Source of the DNA: an uncultured Campylobacter sp.
Lineage (GTDB): Bacteria > Campylobacterota > Campylobacteria > Campylobacterales > Campylobacteraceae
Direction: 5' to 3'
Length of the DNA stretch: 43,143 bases
Assembly (NCBI RefSeq): GCF_937997405.1
Contig: NZ_CALKTL010000078.1
Coordinates: 1-43,143, forward strand
The notes beneath the pieces are model-generated. The model was not told the DNA's origin. It searched no databases and worked only from the letters and a program-made list of their open reading frames with translations. Positions 23,915 to 32,049 of this stretch are shown in pieces. Positions within the stretch are counted from its first letter, which is position 1. The number at the start of each line of letters is the position of its first letter. The position numbers were made by a program, and so were the translations under genes.

Positions 23915-25533
23915 GCAAACTTCCTATAAATTTTATATGCCACGATCTTTGGTAGCGCCAAAAGCGCTAGCACTTTATTCGCAGCGGCAATTTTTTTAAG
24001 CCTAGCAGAGATGAAATCATCACAATCAAAATGCGTAGCGCTATATCGCTGGATCTGAAGCTTCTGGCGCAAGATGTAACGCCTAAGCGGGTTTTTCGCG
24101 CCATAGAAAATTTCGTTTTTGCACTCTACCTGGCTTTGTTGCGAGCGCTGCACCTCTGCTGCGGATATCCGCTCGCAAAAAATCGCCTCGCGTGCCTGCT
24201 TCGTAGGCTGCGAAAATAGCGCGTCGATCTGAGCTGCGCGCGTAATTACGAGCGATGTGCCGCGCCACTCGCTTATTTCGCTTTGCAGCCACGCATCCAT
24301 CAGCACGACGTCGGTGCATTTGGCAAAAACGTCGGTGCAGGCGTTGCACGCAAGTGGGGTAAAAGCGCGCGAACTCCAGTACGCAAAGGCGCTACTACTG
24401 CGATCATCTATTGCCTCGCTGCCGTCTGCAGCGCGGAATTTAAAGCCAAAGCTCATCGCGCTTTTGCCCGCGATTTTATATCTGTAATTAACTGCCGCGA
24501 GCTGCTTACGCTCTTTAAACGCAAGATCTGCCAGCTTATGCGTAAAACCAGCACCCTTGCCCTGTCCGCAAACCAGCCCAATAATAAAGCTTATGCGGGA
24601 TTTAAGGCGCTGATTTTTACTCGCAGCAAGCCTTAAGGCCTTGGCAAAACACGGCAGCGCGCTAATCGCGTATCTACCCTCACGGCGCGACATCTCCTTT
24701 AGCACTGCTTCAAGCGTGAGCGGATAGTAAGCGGACGAGCGCGCACGAGTAAGCTCATCGGCATTTTTTATCACGCTAAATTTAAATAGTGGCACGGAAT
24801 TTTCGCCCGCATAATTTCGCGTGTTTTTAGAATTCTCGCAAGTAAAATTATGCGTTGATACGGAATTTTTACAAGAAGCTTTAGAATTCTGCGTGAAATT
24901 TTCATTTGTAAAATTCTGCGTGGAATTCTGCGTCAAATTTCCGCAAAAAGAATTTTGCGCACTCGTAAAATTTATAGAATCATCATCCGCCAAATTCTGC
25001 GTTAAATTCGGAATTGTGGAATTCTGTTCGGAATTTTTGGTTGCGGAATTTTGCAAATTCTGTGGCTGCGCTAAATTATTGCAGGCAGAAAAATCTCGCT
25101 TGGAATTTTGGGCTATAAAATCACCTTCGTCCGCGGGCACGACGCAAATCGCGTAATCAATGAGCCCGCGCGCAAAAAGCTCGCGAAAAATATAATCTCC
25201 CGCGCCGCCGCTTGCACTGCTTAGGCGCTGCGCTTCATCTTTTTTGTAGAATTTATAAGTGGCTAAAAACCTGCCAAAATCTGGGCTAAAGCTTTCCAGC
25301 TCTGAGTATGATTTAGAATTTAGCTCGTTTTCAAGCGTGTCTTTTTCGTAAAACGGGCAGACTTTTAGGCAGATGTCGCATTTGTCGCGGCACCCTTCGC
25401 CCTCCTCGGGCGCGTAAAATCCATTGCTCCCAAGCCGCATTTTTAGCACGCTAAAAGGGCAGCTGCTCGCGCAGACGCCGCAGCCGATACAGCGGTCTTT
25501 CGTAACTACTTCGCTAATTACATTAAAGCTCAA
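23911..25533 (-). CDS. Ferredoxin-type / F420-hydrogenase beta-subunit-like protein
   Basis: The 540-residue product has two N-terminal 4Fe-4S clusters (CIGCGVCASSCPF, 15-27; CRDKCDICLKVCPF, 48-61). A coenzyme F420 hydrogenase/dehydrogenase beta-subunit fold follows, recognisable by SASGGAGDYIF (106-116), YPLTLEAVLKE, ALPCFAKALR, LVCGQGKG and a third Cys group CNACTDVFAKCTDV. Between residues about 141 and 247 lies an Asn/Ser/Thr/Gln-rich insert absent from the family core. Homologs usually sit beside pyruvyl transferases in polysaccharide loci, where their reaction is not established. It overlaps both neighbours by 4 bases. F420 itself is not expected in this organism, so the cofactor is open. 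Confidence 0.85.
   Translation of the reverse strand: MSFNVISEVVTKDRCIGCGVCASSCPFSVLKMRLGSNGFYAPEEGEGCRDKCDICLKVCPFYEKDTLENELNSKSYSELESFSPDFGRFLATYKFYKKDEAQRLSSASGGAGDYIFRELFARGLIDYAICVVPADEGDFIAQNSKRDFSACNNLAQPQNLQNSATKNSEQNSTIPNLTQNLADDDSINFTSAQNSFCGNLTQNSTQNFTNENFTQNSKASCKNSVSTHNFTCENSKNTRNYAGENSVPLFKFSVIKNADELTRARSSAYYPLTLEAVLKEMSRREGRYAISALPCFAKALRLAASKNQRLKSRISFIIGLVCGQGKGAGFTHKLADLAFKERKQLAAVNYRYKIAGKSAMSFGFKFRAADGSEAIDDRSSSAFAYWSSRAFTPLACNACTDVFAKCTDVVLMDAWLQSEISEWRGTSLVITRAAQIDALFSQPTKQAREAIFCERISAAEVQRSQQSQVECKNEIFYGAKNPLRRYILRQKLQIQRYSATHFDCDDFISARLKKIAAANKVLALLALPKIVAYKIYRKFA
24793..25113. repeat. Degenerate AT-rich repeat tract inside the Fe-S protein gene
   Basis: This tract encodes residues about 141-247 of the Fe-S protein. 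The words AAATTCTGCGT, GGAATTCTG and GGAATTTTT recur at intervals of roughly 12-30 bases in the frame that gives Asn-Ser, Asn-Phe and Gln-Asn on the minus strand. It is related by word content to the tract in pglB. Confidence 0.75.
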
Positions 25534-27068
25534 GCCCGCCTCCTTATCTTAGCTGCAATGCCACCAAAAATCGCGCGCTCATAGTCGTTCATCGCCCAAA
25601 AATACGCGCTTAGCACAAACATAGCCGAATAAAGCCCGCCGCAAATTAGCAAAAAGCTCACTCCGTGCAAGCCTAATGCGTAATTTATCGCTAGGCTTAC
25701 TGCTATTGCGGGAGCAAATTTTACTACCATCGCGCCGATATTTCGCCAGAATTTAGCGATGTCAAGTCCGATTACACGAGCATAGTAGATATTCATCACG
25801 CAGATATTTAGCAAGGTGATCGCAAAAGCCGTGCCGCACGCAGCGCCCACGCCACCGTAAGCCTTAGCTAGCGGGATAGAAATAGCGATATTTACGAGCG
25901 TAACGCAAAACGCGGCGATTGAGCGAAATTTGACTTTGTTTTTTGCCTGAAGCACGGCTAGGCCTAAATTTTGAATCAACGGCACGCTTACTGGAAGCAC
26001 CAAAATAAGCGCGATTGCGTATGAAATTTCATAATTTGCGCCAGCCCATAGCACGATAAATTCCCGCCCAAAAATCACCAAAAGCGACGCGATAAAAAAT
26101 ATCACGTAAAATTGCAGCCTGCCTATTTTGATAAATTCCGCGCTAAGCTCGGAATCGGTGGAGTTGGCAGAAACCATTTTGGCGATTTTAGGAAGCATTA
26201 CGCCGCTAATGGTGAGCGAAAGCGTGACGAAAGTGGCATTTATCGTGCTTGCTACGGCATACGTGGAGACCGCCGTAGCGCCTGCTACCGCGCCTAAGAT
26301 AAAATTATCGACATTCCAGTTTACTTGATCGACTACGATGCCTAAAAATATAAAAAACGAGTAGCCAAAAATTTGCTTAAGCGTGGAGGCGTCAAAATTT
26401 CGCACGCTTATCACGGGCGAGACTTTACGCTTACAGTAGATGAAATCTGCCGCGACGCAGATTAAATTTACCGCCGTAGCGATGATTACGATCGCGATAG
26501 CCTTATATCCCAAAAGTAGCGCAGGCACCGCAGCTAGCGGCAGAGCGATCGTACGAAAGATCCCAATTAGCTTGATAAATACGAAATTCTCATGCGCCGT
26601 AAGGATCGACGAATAGATGCTAAAAGGAAAGCTAATCGCTAAATTTGCAGTTAGCAGCATTAGCATAATGCGAATTTCACCCATCTCGCTAGCGCTTAGC
26701 TTAGCGCCAAAAATCGCGTGCAGATTAGCTAGCAGCGCAGCTCCTGCAATCACGATCACCGCGCTCATCACTAAATACACGCTAAAGATCGTGCCGTGCA
26801 GCTTATGCGTGCGCTCCACTTCGCCACTTGAGGCGTATTTGGCGGTATAGACCGTCACGGCGTTGCCAAAGCCTAAATCCAAAATCGCCAAATAGCCAAT
26901 AACGCTGCTAGCTAAAGAATACAGCCCAAACTCGCTCTGCCCCAGCGCCCGCAGAAAAAACGGCGTATAAACCAAAGTAAGTATCGTAGAAACAAAGATA
27001 TTCACATACGATAACACGACGCCGAGCTTACGCTGCGCGGCTTCGGGGGCGTTTAGAATTTTAAGCAA
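25530..27068 (-). CDS. Wzx-type oligosaccharide flippase
   Basis: The 512-residue inner-membrane protein has 12-14 hydrophobic helices and the MOP/PST flippase look: N-terminal VVLSYVNIFVSTIL, TPFFLRALGQSEFGLYSLASS (a family signature with the G-x-FGLY pattern), DLGFGNAVTVYTAKY and, mid-protein, FNFWSVDNF-like WNVDNFILG. Such proteins flip undecaprenyl-PP-linked glycans. It sits where C. jejuni has pglK, an ABC-type flippase, and would replace it. The start is TTG at 27068, with AGGA 8 bases upstream; no early ATG is available. The end overlaps the Fe-S protein start by 4 bases, and an 81-base gap separates it from galE. Confidence 0.9.
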   Translation of the reverse strand: MLKILNAPEAAQRKLGVVLSYVNIFVSTILTLVYTPFFLRALGQSEFGLYSLASSVIGYLAILDLGFGNAVTVYTAKYASSGEVERTHKLHGTIFSVYLVMSAVIVIAGAALLANLHAIFGAKLSASEMGEIRIMLMLLTANLAISFPFSIYSSILTAHENFVFIKLIGIFRTIALPLAAVPALLLGYKAIAIVIIATAVNLICVAADFIYCKRKVSPVISVRNFDASTLKQIFGYSFFIFLGIVVDQVNWNVDNFILGAVAGATAVSTYAVASTINATFVTLSLTISGVMLPKIAKMVSANSTDSELSAEFIKIGRLQFYVIFFIASLLVIFGREFIVLWAGANYEISYAIALILVLPVSVPLIQNLGLAVLQAKNKVKFRSIAAFCVTLVNIAISIPLAKAYGGVGAACGTAFAITLLNICVMNIYYARVIGLDIAKFWRNIGAMVVKFAPAIAVSLAINYALGLHGVSFLLICGGLYSAMFVLSAYFWAMNDYERAIFGGIAAKIRRRA

Positions 27069-27149
27069 ACAAGGCTTCCTTTTGCTCGCCGCTATTAAAC
27101 GCGGCGGAGTAAAATTTTAAAATTTCAAATCGCACTTTCACGCTAGAAC

Positions 27150-28139
27150 CTAAAGCTTCTTTTCCCAATTAAGCGCGCTTAGGATGATCTCATCCAGGCT
27201 CTCGTGCTCAGGCTGCCAAGAGGTTTTGGTGCGAATTTTATCCGCATTTGAGATGAGGCAGGCAGGATCGCCCGCTCTGCGCGGAGCGATCTGCACTTTA
27301 AAATCCACGCCGCTTACTTTTTTGGCTTCATTGACGACCTCTTTTACGCTAAAGCCCGTGCCGTAGCCTACGTTAAAGACCGCGCTATCGTTACTTTGCA
27401 GATAATCAAGCACCGCCAGATGCGCGCTTGCGAGGTCCTCTACGTGGATGTAGTCGCGTATGCAGGTACCGTCCTTGGTGTCGTAATTATCGCCAAAAAT
27501 GCTCATCTTATCGCGCTTACCGACAATAGTTTGGGTTGCAACCTTGATAAGATGCGTCGCGTTCGGGTAGTTTTGCCCGATCGTGCCGTCGCTAGCCGCA
27601 CCTGCGACGTTGAAGTAGCGCAAAATTCCATATTTAAAATTCGGATTTGCCGCCGCCGCGTCTTTTAGCACCCACTCGACCATCAGTTTGCTTCTGCCGT
27701 ACGGATTGATCGGATTTTGCGGAGTTTCCTCGCTTACTTGCGGGATGTCGGGCTCGCCGTAGGTCGCCGCAGTGGAGCTAAAGATAAAGTCTTTCACGCC
27801 GTATTTGTTCGCAAGCGCGATCAAATTCATCGCGTTTGCGGTGTTGTTTAGATAGTATTTTAGCGGATTTTGCGTGCTTTCAAAAACCTCGATAAACGCC
27901 GCAAAGTGAATGATCGCGTCAAACTTTTCGCGCTTAAAAAGCTCCTCGATTGCAGGGATGTTTTCTAGGCTTTCCTGCACGAACTCAAACTCGCCCACGT
28001 CGCGAAGCGCCTCGATCGCTCGCATCGAGCCTTTGCAAAGATTATCCAGTATGACGACGTCGTGGCGGTTTGCCTCTAAAAGCGCCTTTGCGACATGGCT
28101 GCCGATGTATCCAGCGCCGCCTGTGATTAAAATTTTCAT
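27150..28139 (-). CDS. gne: UDP-GlcNAc/Glc 4-epimerase, first gene of the glycan operon
   Basis: The enzyme interconverts UDP-GlcNAc and UDP-GalNAc (and usually the glucose pair), supplying GalNAc to PglA, PglJ and PglH. The 329-residue product has the Rossmann motif GGAGYIGSH (7-15), SSTAATYG (121-128) and the catalytic Tyr-Lys pair Y147/K151 in NPYGRSK. The C-terminal FNVGYGTGFSVKEV and R-x-GDPA are typical of the GalE family. In Campylobacter this operon-linked copy is named gne (earlier galE). It has its own promoter, with -10 at 28176-28181, and a ribosome site GGAGA 4 bases before ATG. Confidence 0.93.
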   Translation of the reverse strand: MKILITGGAGYIGSHVAKALLEANRHDVVILDNLCKGSMRAIEALRDVGEFEFVQESLENIPAIEELFKREKFDAIIHFAAFIEVFESTQNPLKYYLNNTANAMNLIALANKYGVKDFIFSSTAATYGEPDIPQVSEETPQNPINPYGRSKLMVEWVLKDAAAANPNFKYGILRYFNVAGAASDGTIGQNYPNATHLIKVATQTIVGKRDKMSIFGDNYDTKDGTCIRDYIHVEDLASAHLAVLDYLQSNDSAVFNVGYGTGFSVKEVVNEAKKVSGVDFKVQIAPRRAGDPACLISNADKIRTKTSWQPEHESLDEIILSALNWEKKL

Positions 28140-28175
28140 CTATTCTCCTTCGGATCAAATTTATCAAAATACGCG

Positions 28176-28181
28176 ATTATA
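28176..28181 (-). promoter_or_regulatory. Probable promoter (-10) of the glycan operon
   Basis: TATAAT on the minus strand in the context GGGGCTATAATCGCG lies 37 bases before the gne start and just after the stop of the ligase gene. It is the clearest -10 box upstream of the whole run from gne to hisA, which has overlaps or short gaps almost throughout. Confidence 0.6.
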
Positions 28182-28191
28182 GCCCCTTAAA

Positions 28192-29046
28192 TTAAATCGC
28201 CGGTCGCACGCGCAAAAATACGGGGAAGCGCGGCTTTTTCTCGCGGGTTAGGTTTTGGTATTGATAGGTGATGATCGTGCCCACCTTAGGCGGATTTTCC
28301 CGCATCTCGTCGCTAAAGCCCGTGCCTACTTTAAATTTCGCCCCGCTACGTAGATCCACGCAGCTAAGCGAGCCCATCTTGCCCTCGTTTTTGCCGTAGC
28401 CGGGGTTGATTTTTACGACCTTGCAATCGCTATCGTGCGTCTTTTTGTATTTTAAAATTTTATCGCTGCGCCCGCTCTCATAAAGCGCGTTTGGATCGCG
28501 CAGCACGACCCCCTCGCCGCCTGCTGCGATGACGCGATCGAAATACGCCTGCACGTCGGCGTGCGTACTTACCGGAGTTTGCTGCACGATGAGTAAATTT
28601 TGCGCACCGCTTGAGGCGATAAAATTTCTTAAAATTTCCATCTTCGCGCTTAGGTTTTTCTGCTCCTTCGGCAGGTCAAATGCGTAAAATTTTACCCTGC
28701 TCCACCGCTCATCGGGCACGCTAGAAGATACTATCGAGACGAGCTGTTCAAACTCTCCGCGCGCCGTGTATAGCTCGCCGTCGACGAAAAACGGCGGAAA
28801 GCCCGCGCTCCAGCCCTCGGGAGCGTTTATGATCTTGCCGCGCCTGGAGCGCAGATTTTTGCCGTCCCAGATCGCGCGCACGCCGTCTAGCTTCTCGCTA
28901 ATCACCCAGCCCGTGATATTCATGCCAGGGACGTATTCTTTAAGCAGCATCGGTTTAAATTTAGCCTCATCCGCAACCGCGCCGCAGGCCAAAAATAGCG
29001 CACCCAAAACCGCGCCTTTTAAAATTTTAAAAATTTCACTTCGCAT
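28192..29046 (-). CDS. ligE: Periplasmic ATP-dependent DNA ligase (LigE type)
   Basis: This minimal ATP-dependent DNA ligase seals nicks via an enzyme-adenylate. The 284-residue product begins with a Sec signal peptide (about 1-25, ending AVA before DE), so the enzyme acts in the periplasm. The adenylated lysine is K52 in EKLDGVRA (motif I, KxDG). FVDGELY is motif III, GEGVVLRDP motif IV, and DKILKYKK motif V. An OB-fold C-terminus (KINPGYGKNEGKMGSL) completes it, with no extra domains. LigE homologs occur in Neisseria, Haemophilus, Vibrio and Campylobacter and have been linked to DNA uptake or extracellular DNA. The start lies 11 bases inside the end of the exonuclease gene, an unusual pairing. 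Confidence 0.9.
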   Translation of the reverse strand: MRSEIFKILKGAVLGALFLACGAVADEAKFKPMLLKEYVPGMNITGWVISEKLDGVRAIWDGKNLRSRRGKIINAPEGWSAGFPPFFVDGELYTARGEFEQLVSIVSSSVPDERWSRVKFYAFDLPKEQKNLSAKMEILRNFIASSGAQNLLIVQQTPVSTHADVQAYFDRVIAAGGEGVVLRDPNALYESGRSDKILKYKKTHDSDCKVVKINPGYGKNEGKMGSLSCVDLRSGAKFKVGTGFSDEMRENPPKVGTIITYQYQNLTREKKPRFPVFLRVRPAI

Positions 29047-30301
29047 ATGCCGCCAGTTCCTTTTCTATAAATTCGCAAAAAACGGGCGTGTAGCTCATGC
29101 ACGCGCACTCTTTTTGCAAAAATTCTCCCATCACCGCGATATAATTCAAATAATCGTCCTTGGTGATCTTGCCGCGCAAAAGCTCGTATTTCAAAAACAG
29201 CCAGTAGGTGTTGAGTACGTCGGATCTGCAGTACTCGTCGATCTTGGCCTGCTCGCCGCCGTAATACAGCTGCAAGACCTGATCGCCGTGCACGTCGTAT
29301 TTGCCCGGCAAGCCCACGCTAGCGCAGATATGATCGAGCTTGAGCCCGCGAACGGCGCCAAAATCGCTGATGTGATCGAGCAGATCCAGATGGAACCGCC
29401 CGTCGTAACGGCTGCGGTAGTTCTCCCATTTGCTCTTGTTGTTATCGCGATCGTTCGTCTCAAAATACGCTGCGGCGCTTAGATCATAGCACATCGCGCG
29501 CGCCATAATCATCGGCAGATCGAACCCGCGCCCGTTGAAGCTCACGAGCCGCGGATTAAAATCCTCGATAAAGGCTAGAAATTTTGCGATTTTATCGCGC
29601 TCGCTCTCGCCATCAAGCGTCGAGACGCGCAAAAATCTGCCGAATCCGTCCGCCATCACGGCGCTAATGCTAACGACGCGGTGGAAGCAGACGGGTAGGA
29701 ACTCGCTGCCGGTTTTTTCTTTGAAAATCTCCATCGCCCTAAGCGAGAGCAATTTGTGGTTTAAAATTTTGCTTTTATCTGCATTAAAGATTGGTTGCTC
29801 GCCGTAAATTTTAAAATTTAGCGCGGGATCTTGCGCGGAATTTGAAGCGTGATTTTCGCTCTTTGAGCTTTGGGACGCAGAGCTTTGAGGCGCGGTATCA
29901 TCGTAGGTTAAATTTAGCGACGCGGAATTTTTGAGCGCCGTATTTTGTAGAATAAAATTTTCGCTCGTAAAATTTCCCTGCGCGGGATTTTCAGCGGAAT
30001 TTTCACTGGCGGAGCTTTGAAGCGCAGCGTCTTGCTGCGTAAAGCTTTGAGGCGCAGAATTTTGCTCGGAATTTTCAATTTTAGAATTCTGCTCTGCCGA
30101 ATTTACAGCAAAATTTAAAGACGCGCTTTGCTTCTCGCCGCCGATCTTTTGCGAGACCCGCGTATCAAGAAGCTTTGCGAAGCTTTTTTTATCGAAAGGC
30201 TCGAAGCAGCCCGCGATCGCGTCCTCATCCAGCACCCGCACCAGCGCCGCTACGTCGGGGATCGTCTCGCAGTCGAATACGCAGATATAATCCTTTTTCA
30301 T
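29036..30301 (-). CDS. PolB-like 3'-5' exonuclease with low-complexity insert
   Basis: This is a predicted DnaQ-fold exonuclease of the family related to the PolB exonuclease domain (PF10108). The 421-residue product has ExoI VFDCETIPD (D10, E12), ExoII VSFNGRGFDLPMI, DLLDHISDFG, and ExoIII Y-x3-D in YCRSDVLNTY, the acidic residues needed for two-metal catalysis. The DFGA...LDHICASVGLPGK stretch is typical of the family. Residues about 55-165, between ExoI and FLPVCFHRVVSIS, form a Gln/Asn/Ser/Ala-rich insert encoded by the same AATTT words as in pglB. It is followed by the ligase gene (11-base overlap), hinting at a shared DNA-processing role. Confidence 0.87.
   Translation of the reverse strand: MKKDYICVFDCETIPDVAALVRVLDEDAIAGCFEPFDKKSFAKLLDTRVSQKIGGEKQSASLNFAVNSAEQNSKIENSEQNSAPQSFTQQDAALQSSASENSAENPAQGNFTSENFILQNTALKNSASLNLTYDDTAPQSSASQSSKSENHASNSAQDPALNFKIYGEQPIFNADKSKILNHKLLSLRAMEIFKEKTGSEFLPVCFHRVVSISAVMADGFGRFLRVSTLDGESERDKIAKFLAFIEDFNPRLVSFNGRGFDLPMIMARAMCYDLSAAAYFETNDRDNNKSKWENYRSRYDGRFHLDLLDHISDFGAVRGLKLDHICASVGLPGKYDVHGDQVLQLYYGGEQAKIDEYCRSDVLNTYWLFLKYELLRGKITKDDYLNYIAVMGEFLQKECACMSYTPVFCEFIEKELAAYAK
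29807..30139. repeat. Degenerate AT-rich repeat tract inside the exonuclease gene
   Basis: This tract encodes residues about 55-165. On the plus strand GCGGAATTT, GGAATTTTC and AGAATTTTG words alternate with a second recurring word, GAGCTTTGAGGCGCAG, which appears three times with small changes. The mix suggests two short motifs copied repeatedly in frame. Confidence 0.7.
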
Positions 30302-30556
30302 TAAGCTCCTTCCTGGCGGATTTTACCGCTTTTTTCAAAAACGGCTCTGAAACAATCCTCTATCTCCATGCCGTTTTTATGTACGCGCCTAATCGATCTC
30401 CTCGCTCATCCAAAGTTTTCATCGCCGCTTCCAATCTTAAAATTTTATGCTGCCGCATTTTCGCAGCAAAAAGGAGCGTATGCGGAGGCGCGGCAAATTT
30501 CGCTACCGCTCGCCGCGACGCAATTGCCGCGCGCAAAAGCGCGCCGGTCGTTAAAT

Positions 30557-30901
30557 TTATCTTTCGATCAAGCGCTTGATACCCGGCAAAAGCTCGCCGG
30601 ACGCCTCGCAAATCCTGCTTCGCAGCACGCTAAAATCGCCACAGTAATCGCCCAGAAGCTACAAAATATCGTCTCTGATGGCTTGCGAGCGCTCGCTCAG
30701 AAGCGGCTCCTGCAAAAGGGCGAAAATTTCGCTCTCATGCGCCAGCGTGCAGCCGTAGTAGGGATCAAGGTAGTAATCTAAACACAACAAAAGCGAGGCC
30801 TTTTCGGCCTCGTTATCACTTCGCAAAACGGCTGCGATGCCCTCTACGCTGCCCTCTGCTATCCGTCTATGACTATCGTCGTAAAAAACTGCGCGCGTCA
30901 A
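30557..30901 (-). pseudogene. Small conserved-looking gene broken by an in-frame TAG
   Basis: From a TTG at 30901 (AAGG 6 bases upstream, 24 bases after fabI) the frame reads MTRAVFYDDSHRRIAEG and continues 80 codons to a TAG at 30659-30661. The same frame then stays open for 33 more sensible codons (LLGDYCGDFSVLRSR ... KRLIER) to a TAA at 30557. A single C-to-T change of CAG (Gln) would explain the stop. The product would be about 114 residues, acidic and Leu-rich, possibly a small helical-repeat protein (LLCLDYYLDP, SERSQAIRDDIL). Family unknown to me. It may instead be a genuine 80-residue protein. The 255 bases beyond, up to the exonuclease start, hold no convincing gene. Confidence 0.5.
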
Positions 30902-30924
30902 ATTTTGCCTTTTTACGTGTCGTT

Positions 30925-31752
30925 TTACTCGGTCTTGGCCGCATCCCACGCAAAGATCGTCTTGCCCTCGGCGTCGGTCGCCACGTCGCCCATGCCCATG
31001 ATGTTGTAGCCGCAGTCGACGTAATGCACCTCGCCTGTCACGCCGCTAGCTAGATCGCTGAGCAGGTACATCGCGCTGTTGCCGACGTCTTGAGTCGTGA
31101 CATTGCGTTTGAGCGGCGCGTTGATCTCGTTGTAGCGTAAAATCATCCTAAAGTCGCCTATTCCGCTTGCGGCAAGCGTCTTGATCGGGCCCGCGCTGAT
31201 AGCGTTTACGCGGATACCGCGCGCGCCAAGATCGTGAGCGAGGTAGCGCACTGAGCTTTCAAGAGCCGCTTTTGCGACGCCCATGACGTTGTAGTGAGGC
31301 ACGAATTTTGGTCCGCCAAGATATGTGAGCGTGAGCACCGAGCCGCCCTCTTTTAGCACCGGCAGCACCGCGCGCGTGAGGCTTAGTAGCGAATACACGC
31401 TCGTGCCCATCGCGATATCAAAGGCCTCCTTGGTCGTGTTTACGAACTCGCCCTCTAACGCTTCTTTTGGCGCATAAGCTACCGCATGCACGACGAAATC
31501 TATCTCGCCTAGGTCTGCTTTGATACGATCCGCAAGACCGTCAAGGTGAGCAGGATTGTTTACGTCGAGCTCATAGACGAATTTGCTCCCAAACTCCTCC
31601 GCGATCGGTTCTACGCGTTTTTTTAGCGCGTCGTTTAGGTAGGTAAACGCCATTTGCGCACCCTGCTCGTGACAAGCTTCGGCGATGCCGTAAGCGATGG
31701 ATTTGGCGTTAGCGACGCCGACGATGAGGCCCTTTTTTCCTTCTAAAATCAT
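30925..31752 (-). CDS. fabI: Enoyl-[acyl-carrier-protein] reductase (NADH)
   Basis: FabI performs the last reduction of each fatty-acid elongation cycle. The 275-residue product is a short-chain dehydrogenase-like Rossmann protein with GLIVGVANAKSIAYGIA (8-24), HAVAYAPK (89-96) and the Tyr-x6-Lys catalytic pair Y154/K161 in HYNVMGVAKAAL. RVNAISAGPIKTLAASG follows. The FabI-specific spacing (Y-x6-K rather than Y-x3-K) and length identify it. It stands next to tpiA as in C. jejuni. AAAGGAG lies 6 bases before ATG. A 292-base spacer with a large inverted repeat separates it from tpiA. Confidence 0.95.
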   Translation of the reverse strand: MILEGKKGLIVGVANAKSIAYGIAEACHEQGAQMAFTYLNDALKKRVEPIAEEFGSKFVYELDVNNPAHLDGLADRIKADLGEIDFVVHAVAYAPKEALEGEFVNTTKEAFDIAMGTSVYSLLSLTRAVLPVLKEGGSVLTLTYLGGPKFVPHYNVMGVAKAALESSVRYLAHDLGARGIRVNAISAGPIKTLAASGIGDFRMILRYNEINAPLKRNVTTQDVGNSAMYLLSDLASGVTGEVHYVDCGYNIMGMGDVATDAEGKTIFAWDAAKTE

Positions 31753-31992
31753 TATTTCTCCTTTAAAATTTGCTTGGCTTTTAAGCGTCTTTGAATGAGT
31801 TTTGATTTTGCTCCCTGCGACAGGCTACATGCCTAGTCTTGGTCGCAAAATCTGCAACAACATTCAAATCCATCTTAAAATCCTGCGCAATTTGACTTAA
31901 AATTCTACAAATTAAAATTCTCAAAATCTCGCGAAACGCCAAATTTTAAACGCAATTCGATAGCGGCAGTATCGCAAAGCTAGACTAGGCGA

Positions 31993-32049
31993 CTTAAAAT
32001 TTTGCGACGGGAGTTACCCTATTAGGTAATGACCGAGCAAAATTTTAAG
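31993..32049. repeat. Long inverted repeat at the 3' end of tpiA
   Basis: CTTAAAATTTTGC (31993-32005) pairs perfectly with GCAAAATTTTAAG (32037-32049). A second stem lies inside: TTACC (32014-32018)/GGTAA (32025-32029) around CTATTA. The right arm overlaps the tpiA stop codon. It could serve as a tpiA transcription terminator, or be a mobile palindromic repeat. A further pair, GCCTAGTCT (about 31830) and AGACTAGGC (31982-31990), is spread through the same spacer. Otherwise the 292 bases between tpiA and fabI hold no gene. Confidence 0.6.

Noticed and set aside
30360..30611. 83-codon minus-strand frame between the exonuclease and the interrupted gene
   Set aside because: Arg/Ala-rich, without ribosome site or motifs, and overlaps the better-supported frame at 30557-30901.
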